DNA of 64,000 bases, taken from assembly GCF_014649815.1 (NCBI RefSeq), contig NZ_BMTT01000025.1, forward strand, positions 1 to 64,000, in the 5' to 3' direction. The position numbers and the translations under genes are program-made. This DNA comes from Streptomyces mutabilis. GTDB taxonomy: Bacteria; Actinomycetota; Actinomycetes; Streptomycetales; Streptomycetaceae. The notes beneath the pieces are model-generated. The model saw nothing but the letters and a program-made list of their open reading frames with translations, was not told the DNA's origin and searched no databases. This document shows positions 1 through 7,330 of this stretch, piece after piece (the first letter of the stretch is position 1; each line of letters starts with the position of its first letter).

Positions 1-243
1 CTTCTTGGTCTCCAGGCCGAACCCGGTCGCCCGGTGCCGCCGCAACTGCTCGACCTCCCGGAAGGACCCCGGGTCCAGAAGCAGCTCGATGCGCTCCCGC
101 GCGGTCAGCTTGCCCTTGGCGTGCTGCGCCGCCGTCGCCTTCTCGCTCGGTCCGGCCAGAGCCTGCGCACGGATCTCGTGCAGTTCAGCCACTCGCCCGC
201 GCGCGTCCGTCGGCTCACCCGGCGCCTCATCCAAAACGGTCAT
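1..243 (-). CDS. accB: Acyl-CoA carboxylase beta subunit, N-terminal part (cut by window edge)
   Basis: The 81 visible codons encode the N-terminus of a biotin-dependent acyl-CoA carboxylase carboxyltransferase (beta) subunit, which transfers the carboxyl group from carboxybiotin to acetyl- or propionyl-CoA. The recognisable family signature is the AAQHAKGKLTARERIELLLD stretch at about residues 38-57, followed by DPGSFREVEQLRRHR. The opening MTVLDEAPGEPTDARGRVAE matches what I remember of the S. coelicolor AccB subunit rather than PccB. The start is ATG at 243. There is no ribosome site: a TAGAGT -10 box (250-255) lies only six bases upstream, so the mRNA is probably leaderless. The rest of the gene lies left of the window. 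Family call is secure; AccB versus another carboxylase beta is from memory. Confidence 0.85.
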   Translation of the reverse strand, partial: MTVLDEAPGEPTDARGRVAELHEIRAQALAGPSEKATAAQHAKGKLTARERIELLLDPGSFREVEQLRRHRATGFGLETKK

Positions 244-249
244 GTAGCG

Positions 250-255
250 ACTCTA
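250..255 (-). promoter_or_regulatory. -10 box of accB, leaderless start
   Basis: On the minus strand TAGAGT is followed by CGCTAC and then the ATG of accB. The six-base gap would put transcription start at or next to the start codon. I see no good -35 hexamer at 17-18 bases upstream, so the promoter call rests on the -10 box and the lack of a ribosome site. Confidence 0.5.
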
Positions 256-419
256 CGAACCCGACCAAGGAATGCGAGCCGTCGACTCCGTACAGTCTCC
301 GGCGCGTTTTCCTGGTAGCACTGAACAGAACCCCCACCGCATGCAGCCGTTTCAGCTGCTCAGGGCCCCAGATGCTTGTAGGGGTCGCACAAAGGCGTCA
401 GCTGAGAGTCACCTCACAT

Positions 420-2771
420 TCAAGGGTGGTACATACCACCCCTGGAGTGACACGGAGGTGCAGTCGGCGGCCTGTGGCGAGGACGTCGACCGTCTCGTCG
501 GCGCGTACCACCCCCCCGGACCGGGTGGTCCCAGATGATCTCCAGGGGCTCTCCGGTGCGCGGCGGTTCGCTCACGCAGAGGGTAGCGGTGCGACCCCGG
601 CGTCGGACCAGCACACTCGCGCCCGCGGTCGCGGTGAGCGGCCCTGCCGTGCCGGCCTGCCAGAAGTTGGCCGCCGTGAGGCCGAGCGGGGGCACGGTGA
701 CGGCCTGGCGGTGGTCGTCGTTGGCCAGGACGGTCAGCCACCGGTGGTCGGCGGCGCGGCGGGCGACGGTCCTGCGGGAGGCGCCCGGCATGAGGACGTA
801 GTGGTAGCCGGCGTCGGTCGGGTCCGTGCCGTGGTCCAGCCAGAGGGTCTGCCAGCGGCGGGTGCGGCGCTCGGTGGTGCTGGTGGTGTTGATGTCGGAC
901 CAGGCGCCGGTGCGGTCCTCGCGCAGGATCCGCAGGTCGCCGTCGGGCACGATCCAGCCGCCGTGACCTTCCAGGTGGGCCCAGTGCCGACCGCGTGCGA
1001 GAGTCTGGGTGCCGTCCTCTCCGAGATTGCGGTTGTCGACGACCGTCTCCACGGGGACGCCGTCCGCGCAGGTGATGCCGGCGCCGAGGCAGACCACCGC
1101 GTCGGCGAGGAAGAACCAGGACTTGCGGGCATCGAGGGTCGAGCCGAGGCCCTTGAGGTGCTGGCCGACGGCCGCGTACTCGCCGTCGGTCGTGCCGCCG
1201 ACCCAGCGCGCGTCGGGCTTGGGTGCGCCCCACTCGCCACCGGCCCTGTCGGCCAGGCGCTTGGTGGAGACGGTCGTTCCGGGCAGCCGGTACCAGTCGA
1301 CGGTCGGCCAGAACCAGTCCGTGTACTGATCCGAAGCGGTCCCGTTCGCCCACCAGGTGAGCAGGCCGGCGCCGGTGTGCCAGCCACGCGGGTTCTCGCC
1401 GTTGCCGCACTCGTAGTGGGCGATGCGGTCACTGGCCATGGCGAGGCCGGCGGTGAAGGCCGGGCGGCGGTGGACGGCGCGGTCCATGGCGGCGAAGAGG
1501 CGGTGCCCGGTGGGCTCGGGCGCGGACTCGACGGGGGCGTCGGCGATCGCGTGCAGCCGGGCCAGGTCGGCGACCGGGAACTGGGGCGCGGTGAGGATCG
1601 GGGTGACGGTGTCCCGTTCGATCCAGCCCTTGATCCGGGCGTACCAGCGCTCGCGCTCGGCATCACTCGCGCCGCCCGCGAGGACTGCCATGGCCGCGAT
1701 GAGCTGCTGCCCGTGGAAGTGGTCGCTGCGCATGACGCGCAGGTCGTCGCTCTTGAGGTACCCCCTGCTGATGGCGCGTCCGTTGACGCCGTCCATGACC
1801 AGTCCGTCGTGGACGAGGGGCGCGTAGGCTTTCTCGACGCTGTCGAGGATGATCTGCCTGCCATGGTCCGTCACCTCCCACTCCGAACCGGCGAGCAGGG
1901 TGAACAGCCGGCCGAGCCCGTCCAGCATGACCTGGCCGTACGTCCCCGAGTAGGCGACCCAGGTGTGCTGTACGAACGAGCCGTCGGCGTAGAGGCCGTC
2001 GCCCCTCGTGACGTACGGGAAGACCGGTGAGAGCGCGTCGCGGGCCAGCGCGATCTTGGCGGGACTCCGGCCCAGGACGCCGCGTAGGGCGACGGAGCGG
2101 CACAGGTCGACGCGGTTGGCGCCGGTGGACGTGCCGGAGTAGTCACCGAGCATCACGTCGGGGACGAAGTGGTCGACGGCGGCGCAGGCGGCGGCGGTGC
2201 GATCGGGGCCGAGGTGGTCGTACAGGGCGGCGGAGATGTCCATCAGGAGGCGGGGGCTGCCGATCTGCCATTCCCACCAGTTGCCGTAGCGGGTGGTGGC
2301 GGGGTTGTAGACGGTGGCCGAGAGGTGGTCGAGGCCGCGCAGGATGTCGGCGAGGAGGGCCTGGTCGCCGGTGGAGCCGGTGCCCTGCTGGACGTAGGCC
2401 TGGGTCATGGTCCACAGGCGGCCGTAGGCGAAGGTGATACCGGCGGGCGGATCGAAGGGGTGGCCGGGCCACAGGGAGGTGGGGGTGGGGGCCATGGTGG
2501 CGCGGTGGCGGCGGGCGCGGGCGCCGGTCTCGGCGAGGCGGGAGGCGTACGGTTCGGCGGCCGGGTCGTAGCCGGTGCCGAGGGCGATGTCGAGCCAGCG
2601 TCTGCGCAGGGTGTCGTAGGGATCCACCGGGTCCGCGGCGGGTGCGGGGACGGCGAGGGCGGGCGCGCCGAGGCCGGGGGCGAGCGCGGCGGCCAGGGCG
2701 GTCGCGAGCAGGAAGGTGCGGCGGGTGGGTTCGGCGCCGGTCCGGCGGGCGTACGGCCACATGGGGGTCAT
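420..2771 (-). CDS. Secreted polysaccharide lyase family 8 (hyaluronate/chondroitin/xanthan lyase type)
   Basis: The protein is about 780 residues with a twin-arginine signal (TRRTFLLATALAAALAPG), so it should be exported folded by Tat. The middle has PL8 alpha/alpha-toroid signatures: NWWEWQIGSPR near residue 165, the catalytic His-Tyr segment DGSFVQHTWVAYSGTYG near 265, and NGENPRGWHTGAG near 455. Family members cleave uronate-containing polysaccharides by beta-elimination; the substrate (hyaluronan, chondroitin or xanthan) cannot be told from sequence. ATG at 2771 was chosen because GGAAAGG lies about eight bases upstream; ATG at 2777 is too close to that site. The last 35 or so residues as read are basic and unlike the family. 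Skipping one G in a seven-G run near 517 restores a normal beta-sandwich C-terminus ending at 398. Confidence 0.9.
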   Translation of the reverse strand: MTPMWPYARRTGAEPTRRTFLLATALAAALAPGLGAPALAVPAPAADPVDPYDTLRRRWLDIALGTGYDPAAEPYASRLAETGARARRHRATMAPTPTSLWPGHPFDPPAGITFAYGRLWTMTQAYVQQGTGSTGDQALLADILRGLDHLSATVYNPATTRYGNWWEWQIGSPRLLMDISAALYDHLGPDRTAAACAAVDHFVPDVMLGDYSGTSTGANRVDLCRSVALRGVLGRSPAKIALARDALSPVFPYVTRGDGLYADGSFVQHTWVAYSGTYGQVMLDGLGRLFTLLAGSEWEVTDHGRQIILDSVEKAYAPLVHDGLVMDGVNGRAISRGYLKSDDLRVMRSDHFHGQQLIAAMAVLAGGASDAERERWYARIKGWIERDTVTPILTAPQFPVADLARLHAIADAPVESAPEPTGHRLFAAMDRAVHRRPAFTAGLAMASDRIAHYECGNGENPRGWHTGAGLLTWWANGTASDQYTDWFWPTVDWYRLPGTTVSTKRLADRAGGEWGAPKPDARWVGGTTDGEYAAVGQHLKGLGSTLDARKSWFFLADAVVCLGAGITCADGVPVETVVDNRNLGEDGTQTLARGRHWAHLEGHGGWIVPDGDLRILREDRTGAWSDINTTSTTERRTRRWQTLWLDHGTDPTDAGYHYVLMPGASRRTVARRAADHRWLTVLANDDHRQAVTVPPLGLTAANFWQAGTAGPLTATAGASVLVRRRGRTATLCVSEPPRTGEPLEIIWDHPVRGGGTRRRDGRRPRHRPPTAPPCHSRGGMYHP

Positions 2772-3050
2772 GCCCATGACCTTTCCCCGCTCCGGACACC
2801 GCCAGGCGGCGGTACGGAGGCTGCGGCGGCGCGTCGGCCGGTTTGAGGAAGCGGTGTTGCGGTTGATCGCGGCCTGGGTCCGCACCAGCTCCTCGCAGAA
2901 CCCGGTCCAGCGGCAGCGTCGTCGGCACCCACGGCGTTGCTGAACGTCGAAGAAGTCGGTAGTCGCCGGTGGTCACGGTCGGGAGTTGTACGGCTGTACG
3001 TGCCTACCCGACCCGCTCCTCAGACGTCGCCGCCGCGCCGGTCATAACCG
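2772..3050. other. Intergenic region between PL8 lyase and YceI gene
   Basis: This stretch separates two divergent genes. I found no convincing ORF on either strand. The right end leads into the yceI promoter. I could not identify a promoter with recognisable -35 and -10 boxes for the lyase. Confidence 0.4.
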
Positions 3051-3079
3051 TTGAAGGCCGTACGGAATAGGACTAGAGT
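3051..3079 (+). promoter_or_regulatory. Sigma-70-type promoter of the yceI gene
   Basis: TTGAAG (3051-3056) and TAGAGT (3074-3079) are separated by exactly 17 bases, which fits the HrdB-type consensus of Streptomyces housekeeping promoters. Transcription should start near 3086, about 50 bases upstream of the ATG. Confidence 0.65.
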
Positions 3080-3095
3080 CGCCGCCGTTGGACTG

Positions 3096-3109
3096 GTTGA
3101 ACATTCAAC
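3096..3109 (+). promoter_or_regulatory. Palindromic operator (GTTGAA-CA-TTCAAC) downstream of the yceI promoter
   Basis: A perfect inverted repeat with six-base arms and a two-base centre lies just after the predicted transcription start. The TTGAA-n2-TTCAA form resembles sites bound by MarR-family repressors. No MarR gene is adjacent, so the binding protein is unknown; operator function is inferred from position and symmetry. Confidence 0.55.
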
Positions 3110-3138
3110 ATCACGGCTCGACCTTCCTGGAGGACACC

Positions 3139-3696
3139 ATGACCACGACCCCCGACCTCACCACCCTGACCGGCGCGTACACGATCGACCCGTCCCACAC
3201 GACGATCGGCTTCACCGCGCGCCATGCCATGGTCACCAACGTCAAGGGCAAGTTCCTCGACTTCAGCGGCACGCTGCACCTGGACGGCATCCACCCGGAG
3301 AAGTCCACGGCGACCCTCGACGTCACGATGGACAGCATCGACACGGGTTCCGCCGACCGTGACGGCCACCTCAAGAGCTCGGACTTCTTCAAGACGGACG
3401 AGTTCCCGATGATGACCTTCCGTTCAACCATGGCGGAGTCCCTCGGCGGCGGCGACTACCGCGTCACCGGTGACCTCACGATCCTCGGCACCACCCGGCC
3501 GATCAGCATCGACCTGGAGTTCAACGGCGCCGCCAAGGACCCGTTCGGCAACGAGCGCGTCGGCTTCGAGGGCACGGCGGAGATCAAGCGTTCGGAGTGG
3601 GGCCTGACCTGGAACGCGGCCCTGGAGACGGGCGGCGTGCTGGTGTCCGACAAGATCAAGCTGAACTTCGACATCTCGGCGATCAAGCAGGTGTGA
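3139..3696 (+). CDS. YceI family protein
   Basis: A 185-residue protein of the YceI-like family, a lipocalin-shaped beta barrel that binds isoprenoid or other amphipathic ligands. Typical elements are the opening GAYTIDPSHTTIGFTARHAM, the KGKFLDFSGTLHLD strand, the SADRDGHLKSSDFF loop, FRSTM, and the end GVLVSDKIKLNFDISAIKQV. There is no signal peptide, so this is a cytoplasmic form, as is common in Streptomyces. The ATG at 3139 has GGAGG about six bases upstream. It stands alone behind its own promoter and palindrome. The physiological ligand is unknown. Confidence 0.9.
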   Translation: MTTTPDLTTLTGAYTIDPSHTTIGFTARHAMVTNVKGKFLDFSGTLHLDGIHPEKSTATLDVTMDSIDTGSADRDGHLKSSDFFKTDEFPMMTFRSTMAESLGGGDYRVTGDLTILGTTRPISIDLEFNGAAKDPFGNERVGFEGTAEIKRSEWGLTWNAALETGGVLVSDKIKLNFDISAIKQV

Positions 3697-3946
3697 GCTC
3701 GACGTCGGCGGCGGCCCGGACCCGGATGCGCCGGCCGGGCCAGCCGATCGTCCCGTAGATCGTGTTGTACTGCGCGATCGAGTCGTCCGCCGGCACCGGG
3801 CGGACCGCGTCGGCAGCGGTCCGCCGCGACGTGGGGTGCCCGTCGGCCACCACGACCAGGTCACCCCCGGCTCAGCGCCTGTCGCGCCGTGGTGTCCCAC
3901 GCGAACCTCCGTGGCGAAACCGGTCACGATGACCTCGGTGACGCCC
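3697..3946 (-). pseudogene. Isochorismatase-family hydrolase remnant
   Basis: Minus-strand reading gives GVTEVIVTGFATEVRVG, then in a second frame TTARQALSRG, then in a third frame GDLVVVADGHPTSRR followed by ADDSIAQYNTIYGTIGW. Together these are the C-terminal half of a cysteine hydrolase of the isochorismatase family. Two frameshifts break it. The catalytic Cys of the ATEVCV motif reads as Arg, and the N-terminal half is absent. It fuses directly to a DMT-transporter fragment at about 3947. The gene cannot make an active enzyme. Confidence 0.75.
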
Positions 3947-4080
3947 GAGCGCCGTCCCCAGCCACAGTCCCAGCCACTGCCGACGGAACACGTACTGCCG
4001 CAGCACGGGCCCGGCGAGCGCACCGGCGACCAGCGGCTGGACGCCGTCGATCAGGGCACGGGCCAGGGCGGATGGTGTGC
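3947..4080 (-). pseudogene. DMT (EamA) exporter N-terminal-half fragment, inverted
   Basis: The minus strand reads ALARALIDGVQPLVAGALAG followed by PVLRQYVFRRQWLGLWLGTA, which resembles the first EamA repeat (helices around the GPVL-QWLGL segment) of a ten-helix drug/metabolite exporter. The second half of what looks like the same gene lies on the plus strand immediately to the right. The head-to-head arrangement suggests a local inversion. No start codon or complete domain remains. Confidence 0.5.
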
Positions 4081-4476
4081 CGGTCGTGACCGTCCGTGGG
4101 CACCGGCGCACTCCGGTCGCGCTCCGGGCGGCGCTCGCGATCCACTGCCTGACCAGTGCCGTCCTTTTCTCGGCGCTGGCGGTGGGCGACGGGGCGGCGG
4201 TCCCGCCCGTCGTTCCGGACGGCGACCGCCTGGCTGGCGGTGCTGCCCACCTTCGGTGGCTACGGGCTGTACTGGCTGATCCTGCGCCGGTCGGGCCTCA
4301 CCGAGGTCAGCACGCTCATGTTCCTCATGTCTCCGGTCACGGCCGTGTGGGGCGCCCTGATGCTCGGCGAGCACTTCGGCGTGCAGACCGCGATCGGCCC
4401 GGTCGTGGGCCTCGCGGCCGTCGTGGTCGTGCGGCGCGGGCGAAATCCGGTCGCGTCACTCGCCGCGAGCCGCTAA
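4077..4476 (+). pseudogene. DMT (EamA) exporter C-terminal-half remnant, frameshifted
   Basis: Plus-strand reading gives RTPVALRAALAIHCLTSAVL in one frame and, after a shift near 4210, AWLAVLPTFGGYGLYWLILR and then SPVTAVWGALMLGEHFGVQT. This is the second EamA domain with its typical AVWGALMLGE motif, ending at a stop at 4474-4476. The start and first domain are missing in this orientation. With the inverted fragment at 3947-4080 it appears to be one broken exporter gene. Confidence 0.7.
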
Positions 4477-4515
4477 CGTGCCCGGCGTGAACAGCCCAGA
4501 GGCGTCCAGACTCAG

Positions 4516-4535
4516 GCCACCGGTCCTCCGGTGGC
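4516..4535. terminator. Hairpin after the DMT remnant
   Basis: GCCACCGG-TCCT-CCGGTGGC is a perfect eight-base stem with a four-base loop and no T tract. It sits between the broken exporter and the next gene and could stop transcription in either direction. Confidence 0.45.
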
Positions 4536-4659
4536 TGTTCGTGATGCCGGGCCGCGGGACCCGCTGAGCGCGTACCCGTAGTCACCGCCGCACCACCGCC
4601 ACCGGACGGCCGTCCGCCGTGTCGTGTTTCGTGTCGACTTCCGGGTGCGGGGTTACTTC

Positions 4660-5844
4660 ATGCCGTTCGCTCTTCTTCTGCTGGGCCTAGCCGTGTTCGC
4701 CCAGGGAACGTCCGAGTTCATGCTGTCCGGGCTGGTGCCGGACATCGCCGGGGATCTACAGGTCACCGTGCCCGCGGCGGGGGCCCTGACCTCCGCCTTC
4801 GCGGTGGGGATGGTCGTCGGGGCGCCGTTGATGGCAGCGCTCGGGCGGCGCTGGTCGCGGCGGGGCGCCCTGCTGGGCTTCCTGCTCGTCTTCCTCGCCG
4901 TCCACGTGGTCGGTGCGGTCACCGACAGTTTCGAGGTGCTGCTGGCCACGCGGGTGGTGGGGGCGCTGGCCAACGCGGGGTTCCTGGCCGTGGCGCTGGT
5001 GACCGCCGCCGGCATGGTGCCGCCGCACGCCAAGGGGCGGGCCACGGCCACGCTGCTGGGCGGCGTGACGCTGGCCTGCGTGGTCGGGGTGCCCGCCGGT
5101 GCACTGCTCGGTCAGGTGTGGGGCTGGCGCTCGGCGTTCTGGGCGGTGGCGTTGCTGTCGGTGCCCGCGGTGGTCGCGGTGGCCCGGTCGGTGCCGGGCG
5201 GGGCCGCCGACGGCGCGCCTCCCCTGCTGGTGGTCGAGTTGCGGTCGCTGCGCAGCCCGCGGCTGCTGCTCGCACTGCTGATGGGGGCCCTGGTGAACGG
5301 GGCGACCTTCTGCACGTTCACGTATCTCGCGCCACTGGCCACGGAGGTCGGCGGGCTGGGCGACGCGTCGGTACCGGGGGTGCTCGCGCTGTTCGGGGCG
5401 GGATCGTTCGCCGGGGTGAACGTGGGCGGGCGGTTCGCCGACCGCAGCCCGGCGTCGGTGGTGACGGTGGGCGGGGCCGCGCTGGGCGCCGGGTGGTGCG
5501 TGCTCGCGCTGGGCGCCGGGCACCCGGTCCTGCTGCTCGGGCTCGTGTGCGTGCTGGGCGCGCTGTCCTTCGGGGTCGGCTCCACGCTGATCTCCCAGGT
5601 GCTGTACGCGGCACCGGACGCCCCGACCCTGGCGGGCGGTTTCGCGACGGCCGCGTTCAACGTGGGCGCGGCGCTGGGCCCGTGGGCCGGGGGGCTGGCG
5701 ATCGGCGCGGGGTACGGATACCGGTCGCCGGCGTGGATCAGTGCGGGGCTCGTCGTCTGCGCCCTGGCCCTGACCGCCGCCGCGTCGGCCTTCGGCGCGG
5801 TGGGCCGGGCCGACGGAACGGCAGGCGTGCCGCGCCGACCGTAG
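4660..5844 (+). CDS. MFS exporter, chloramphenicol-resistance (Cmx/CmlR) type
   Basis: A 394-residue twelve-helix major facilitator of the drug:H+ antiporter type. The N-terminus MPFALLLLGLAVFAQGTSEF, the motif A-like loop GRRWSRRGALLG, and AFAVGMVVGAPLMAALG are close to the chloramphenicol exporters known from S. lividans. ATG at 4660 is chosen because the protein aligns from MPFAL; an earlier ATG at 4624 would add twelve unrelated residues. The ribosome site is weak. Substrate is predicted by family only. A convergent hairpin follows the gene. Confidence 0.85.
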   Translation: MPFALLLLGLAVFAQGTSEFMLSGLVPDIAGDLQVTVPAAGALTSAFAVGMVVGAPLMAALGRRWSRRGALLGFLLVFLAVHVVGAVTDSFEVLLATRVVGALANAGFLAVALVTAAGMVPPHAKGRATATLLGGVTLACVVGVPAGALLGQVWGWRSAFWAVALLSVPAVVAVARSVPGGAADGAPPLLVVELRSLRSPRLLLALLMGALVNGATFCTFTYLAPLATEVGGLGDASVPGVLALFGAGSFAGVNVGGRFADRSPASVVTVGGAALGAGWCVLALGAGHPVLLLGLVCVLGALSFGVGSTLISQVLYAAPDAPTLAGGFATAAFNVGAALGPWAGGLAIGAGYGYRSPAWISAGLVVCALALTAAASAFGAVGRADGTAGVPRRP

Positions 5845-5853
5845 ACAGGTGAC

Positions 5854-5884
5854 CGTGGGGGCCGCGCGCCGTGTGGCCCCCACG
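5854..5884. terminator. Bidirectional terminator between MFS exporter and Gly-rich protein
   Basis: CGTGGGGGCC and GGCCCCCACG form a ten-base perfect stem around an eleven-base loop between two converging genes. Confidence 0.6.
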
Positions 5885-5902
5885 CCTCAAGCCTCCGCCG
5901 AG

Positions 5903-7249
5903 CTAGAAGCCTCCGCCGAAGTCCCCGCCACCGCCGCCGAACCCGCCGCCCCCACCGAAGTCGCCGCCCCCGAAACCGCCGCCGAAGTCGCCGGAATCGA
6001 AGTCGCCGCCCGTGACGTCGCCGCCCTCGTGGCCGCCGAAGTCGCCGTACCCCGCGCCGTAGGCGGGGCCGGCCATCATGCTGCCCAGCATCGTGCCGAC
6101 CAGCAGGCCGGGGAGGATGCCGCCGCCGAAGTAGCCGCCGGCCCAGGGGCCGTAGGCCGGGCCCGCGTCCCAGTAGGGGCGGCGGCCGTACTCGGTGTCC
6201 ACCTCGCGGACCATCGGGTCCAGGCCGTCGGACAGCCGGGCCTGGTCGGCCGCGCATACCGGCACCTGTCGGGTGGCGCCGCCCGGCGGGGTCCAGGTGA
6301 CGTCGGCGACGGACGGGCCGTGGCGCGGGTCGAAGAAACAGGGCGGGCGGCGTTCGGGCAGCGGCCTGCCCTCGCGCCGGGCGGCGAGCTGGGCGAGCGA
6401 GAAGCGGCCGTCCTCCAGGGCCTGGGTGACCGCGCGCACGTCCTCCGGTTCACGGGCGTCCGCCATGTACGTCTTGGCCTGCTCGTAGGCGTCGAGGGCG
6501 CGTTCGTAGTCCGTGCGCATCGCGTCGTCGGCGTCCGGCTCGCCGGGGTGGAAGTCCAAACGGTCCAGTTCCTCGCCGAACGCCGTGATGTCCTCGTCGA
6601 CCACCACACGCACCCGCTCCAGCGCCTCCCGCTGCTCCTCCTCGCGGCGGTGCCGGTTGCGCCGGGCGACCGCGTAGACCCCGGCACCGCCGGCCGCCAC
6701 AACCGCGCCGGCGGCGATCAGGGCGCCGGTCGAGACGGAACCGCCGCCGCCGGAGTCCCAGGACGCCGGCGCGGAGCCGCGGACGCTGCGCAGCGCGTCG
6801 TCGACGAAGTCGTTGAGCTGGGCCTTGGGATCGCCCGCGCCCTGCGCGGCCGTGACGAGGTTGTCCACGCCCTGGCGGCTCAGCACGCTGCTGTCGGCGC
6901 GCGCGTCGAACTCGTCGCCGAGCCGGATGCCGTACAGGCCGGTGATCCCGGTCTCGGTACGGAGGTTCTGGAAGAGGTTCTCGGCCGGGTAACCGGCCGG
7001 GAGGACCGCGACGAAGACGGGTTCGTTCGCGTCCTCGATCTTGTCGGCGAGCGCCTCGGCGTCAGCCTCGGACAGCAGGTCGGAGGCGGCCGGGTCCACG
7101 TAGACGGGACTCTCCCGCAGAGCCACGCCGATCTCGGAGACGTCGGTGGCCGCCTGCGCACCGGGCGCACCGGCCATCAGCACCGCCAGGAGGGCGACGA
7201 CCGGCGCGACCAGGAGGCGTATGAGGACTCGAGCGCGTGCGTCCTTCAT
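5903..7249 (-). CDS. Signal-anchored membrane protein with Gly-rich tail
   Basis: A 448-residue protein. Residues 1-33 are an export signal (LLVAPVVALLAVLMAGAPGAQA). An extracellular domain follows to about residue 160, with residues such as PVYVDPAASDLLSEADAEAL and FVAVLP that resemble TPM-like or DUF4350-like domains. A second hydrophobic helix at about 178-195 (ALIAAGAVVAAGGAGVYAVA) is followed by a charged, coiled-coil-prone region (RHRREEEQREALERVRV). The last 100 residues are rich in Gly, Phe and Asp, ending in repeated FGGG and DFGGG units. No catalytic motif is obvious and no function is known to me. It lies downstream of cimA on the same strand but separated by about 80 bases. Confidence 0.8.
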   Translation of the reverse strand: MKDARARVLIRLLVAPVVALLAVLMAGAPGAQAATDVSEIGVALRESPVYVDPAASDLLSEADAEALADKIEDANEPVFVAVLPAGYPAENLFQNLRTETGITGLYGIRLGDEFDARADSSVLSRQGVDNLVTAAQGAGDPKAQLNDFVDDALRSVRGSAPASWDSGGGGSVSTGALIAAGAVVAAGGAGVYAVARRNRHRREEEQREALERVRVVVDEDITAFGEELDRLDFHPGEPDADDAMRTDYERALDAYEQAKTYMADAREPEDVRAVTQALEDGRFSLAQLAARREGRPLPERRPPCFFDPRHGPSVADVTWTPPGGATRQVPVCAADQARLSDGLDPMVREVDTEYGRRPYWDAGPAYGPWAGGYFGGGILPGLLVGTMLGSMMAGPAYGAGYGDFGGHEGGDVTGGDFDSGDFGGGFGGGDFGGGGGFGGGGGDFGGGF

Positions 7250-7330
7250 ACGTTCGAAAGTACCCGAATCGACCTCAATAAGACATCAGTGAGGAAGAGG
7301 AATCCGAGGGAGACCGATCCGGGACCCGGC

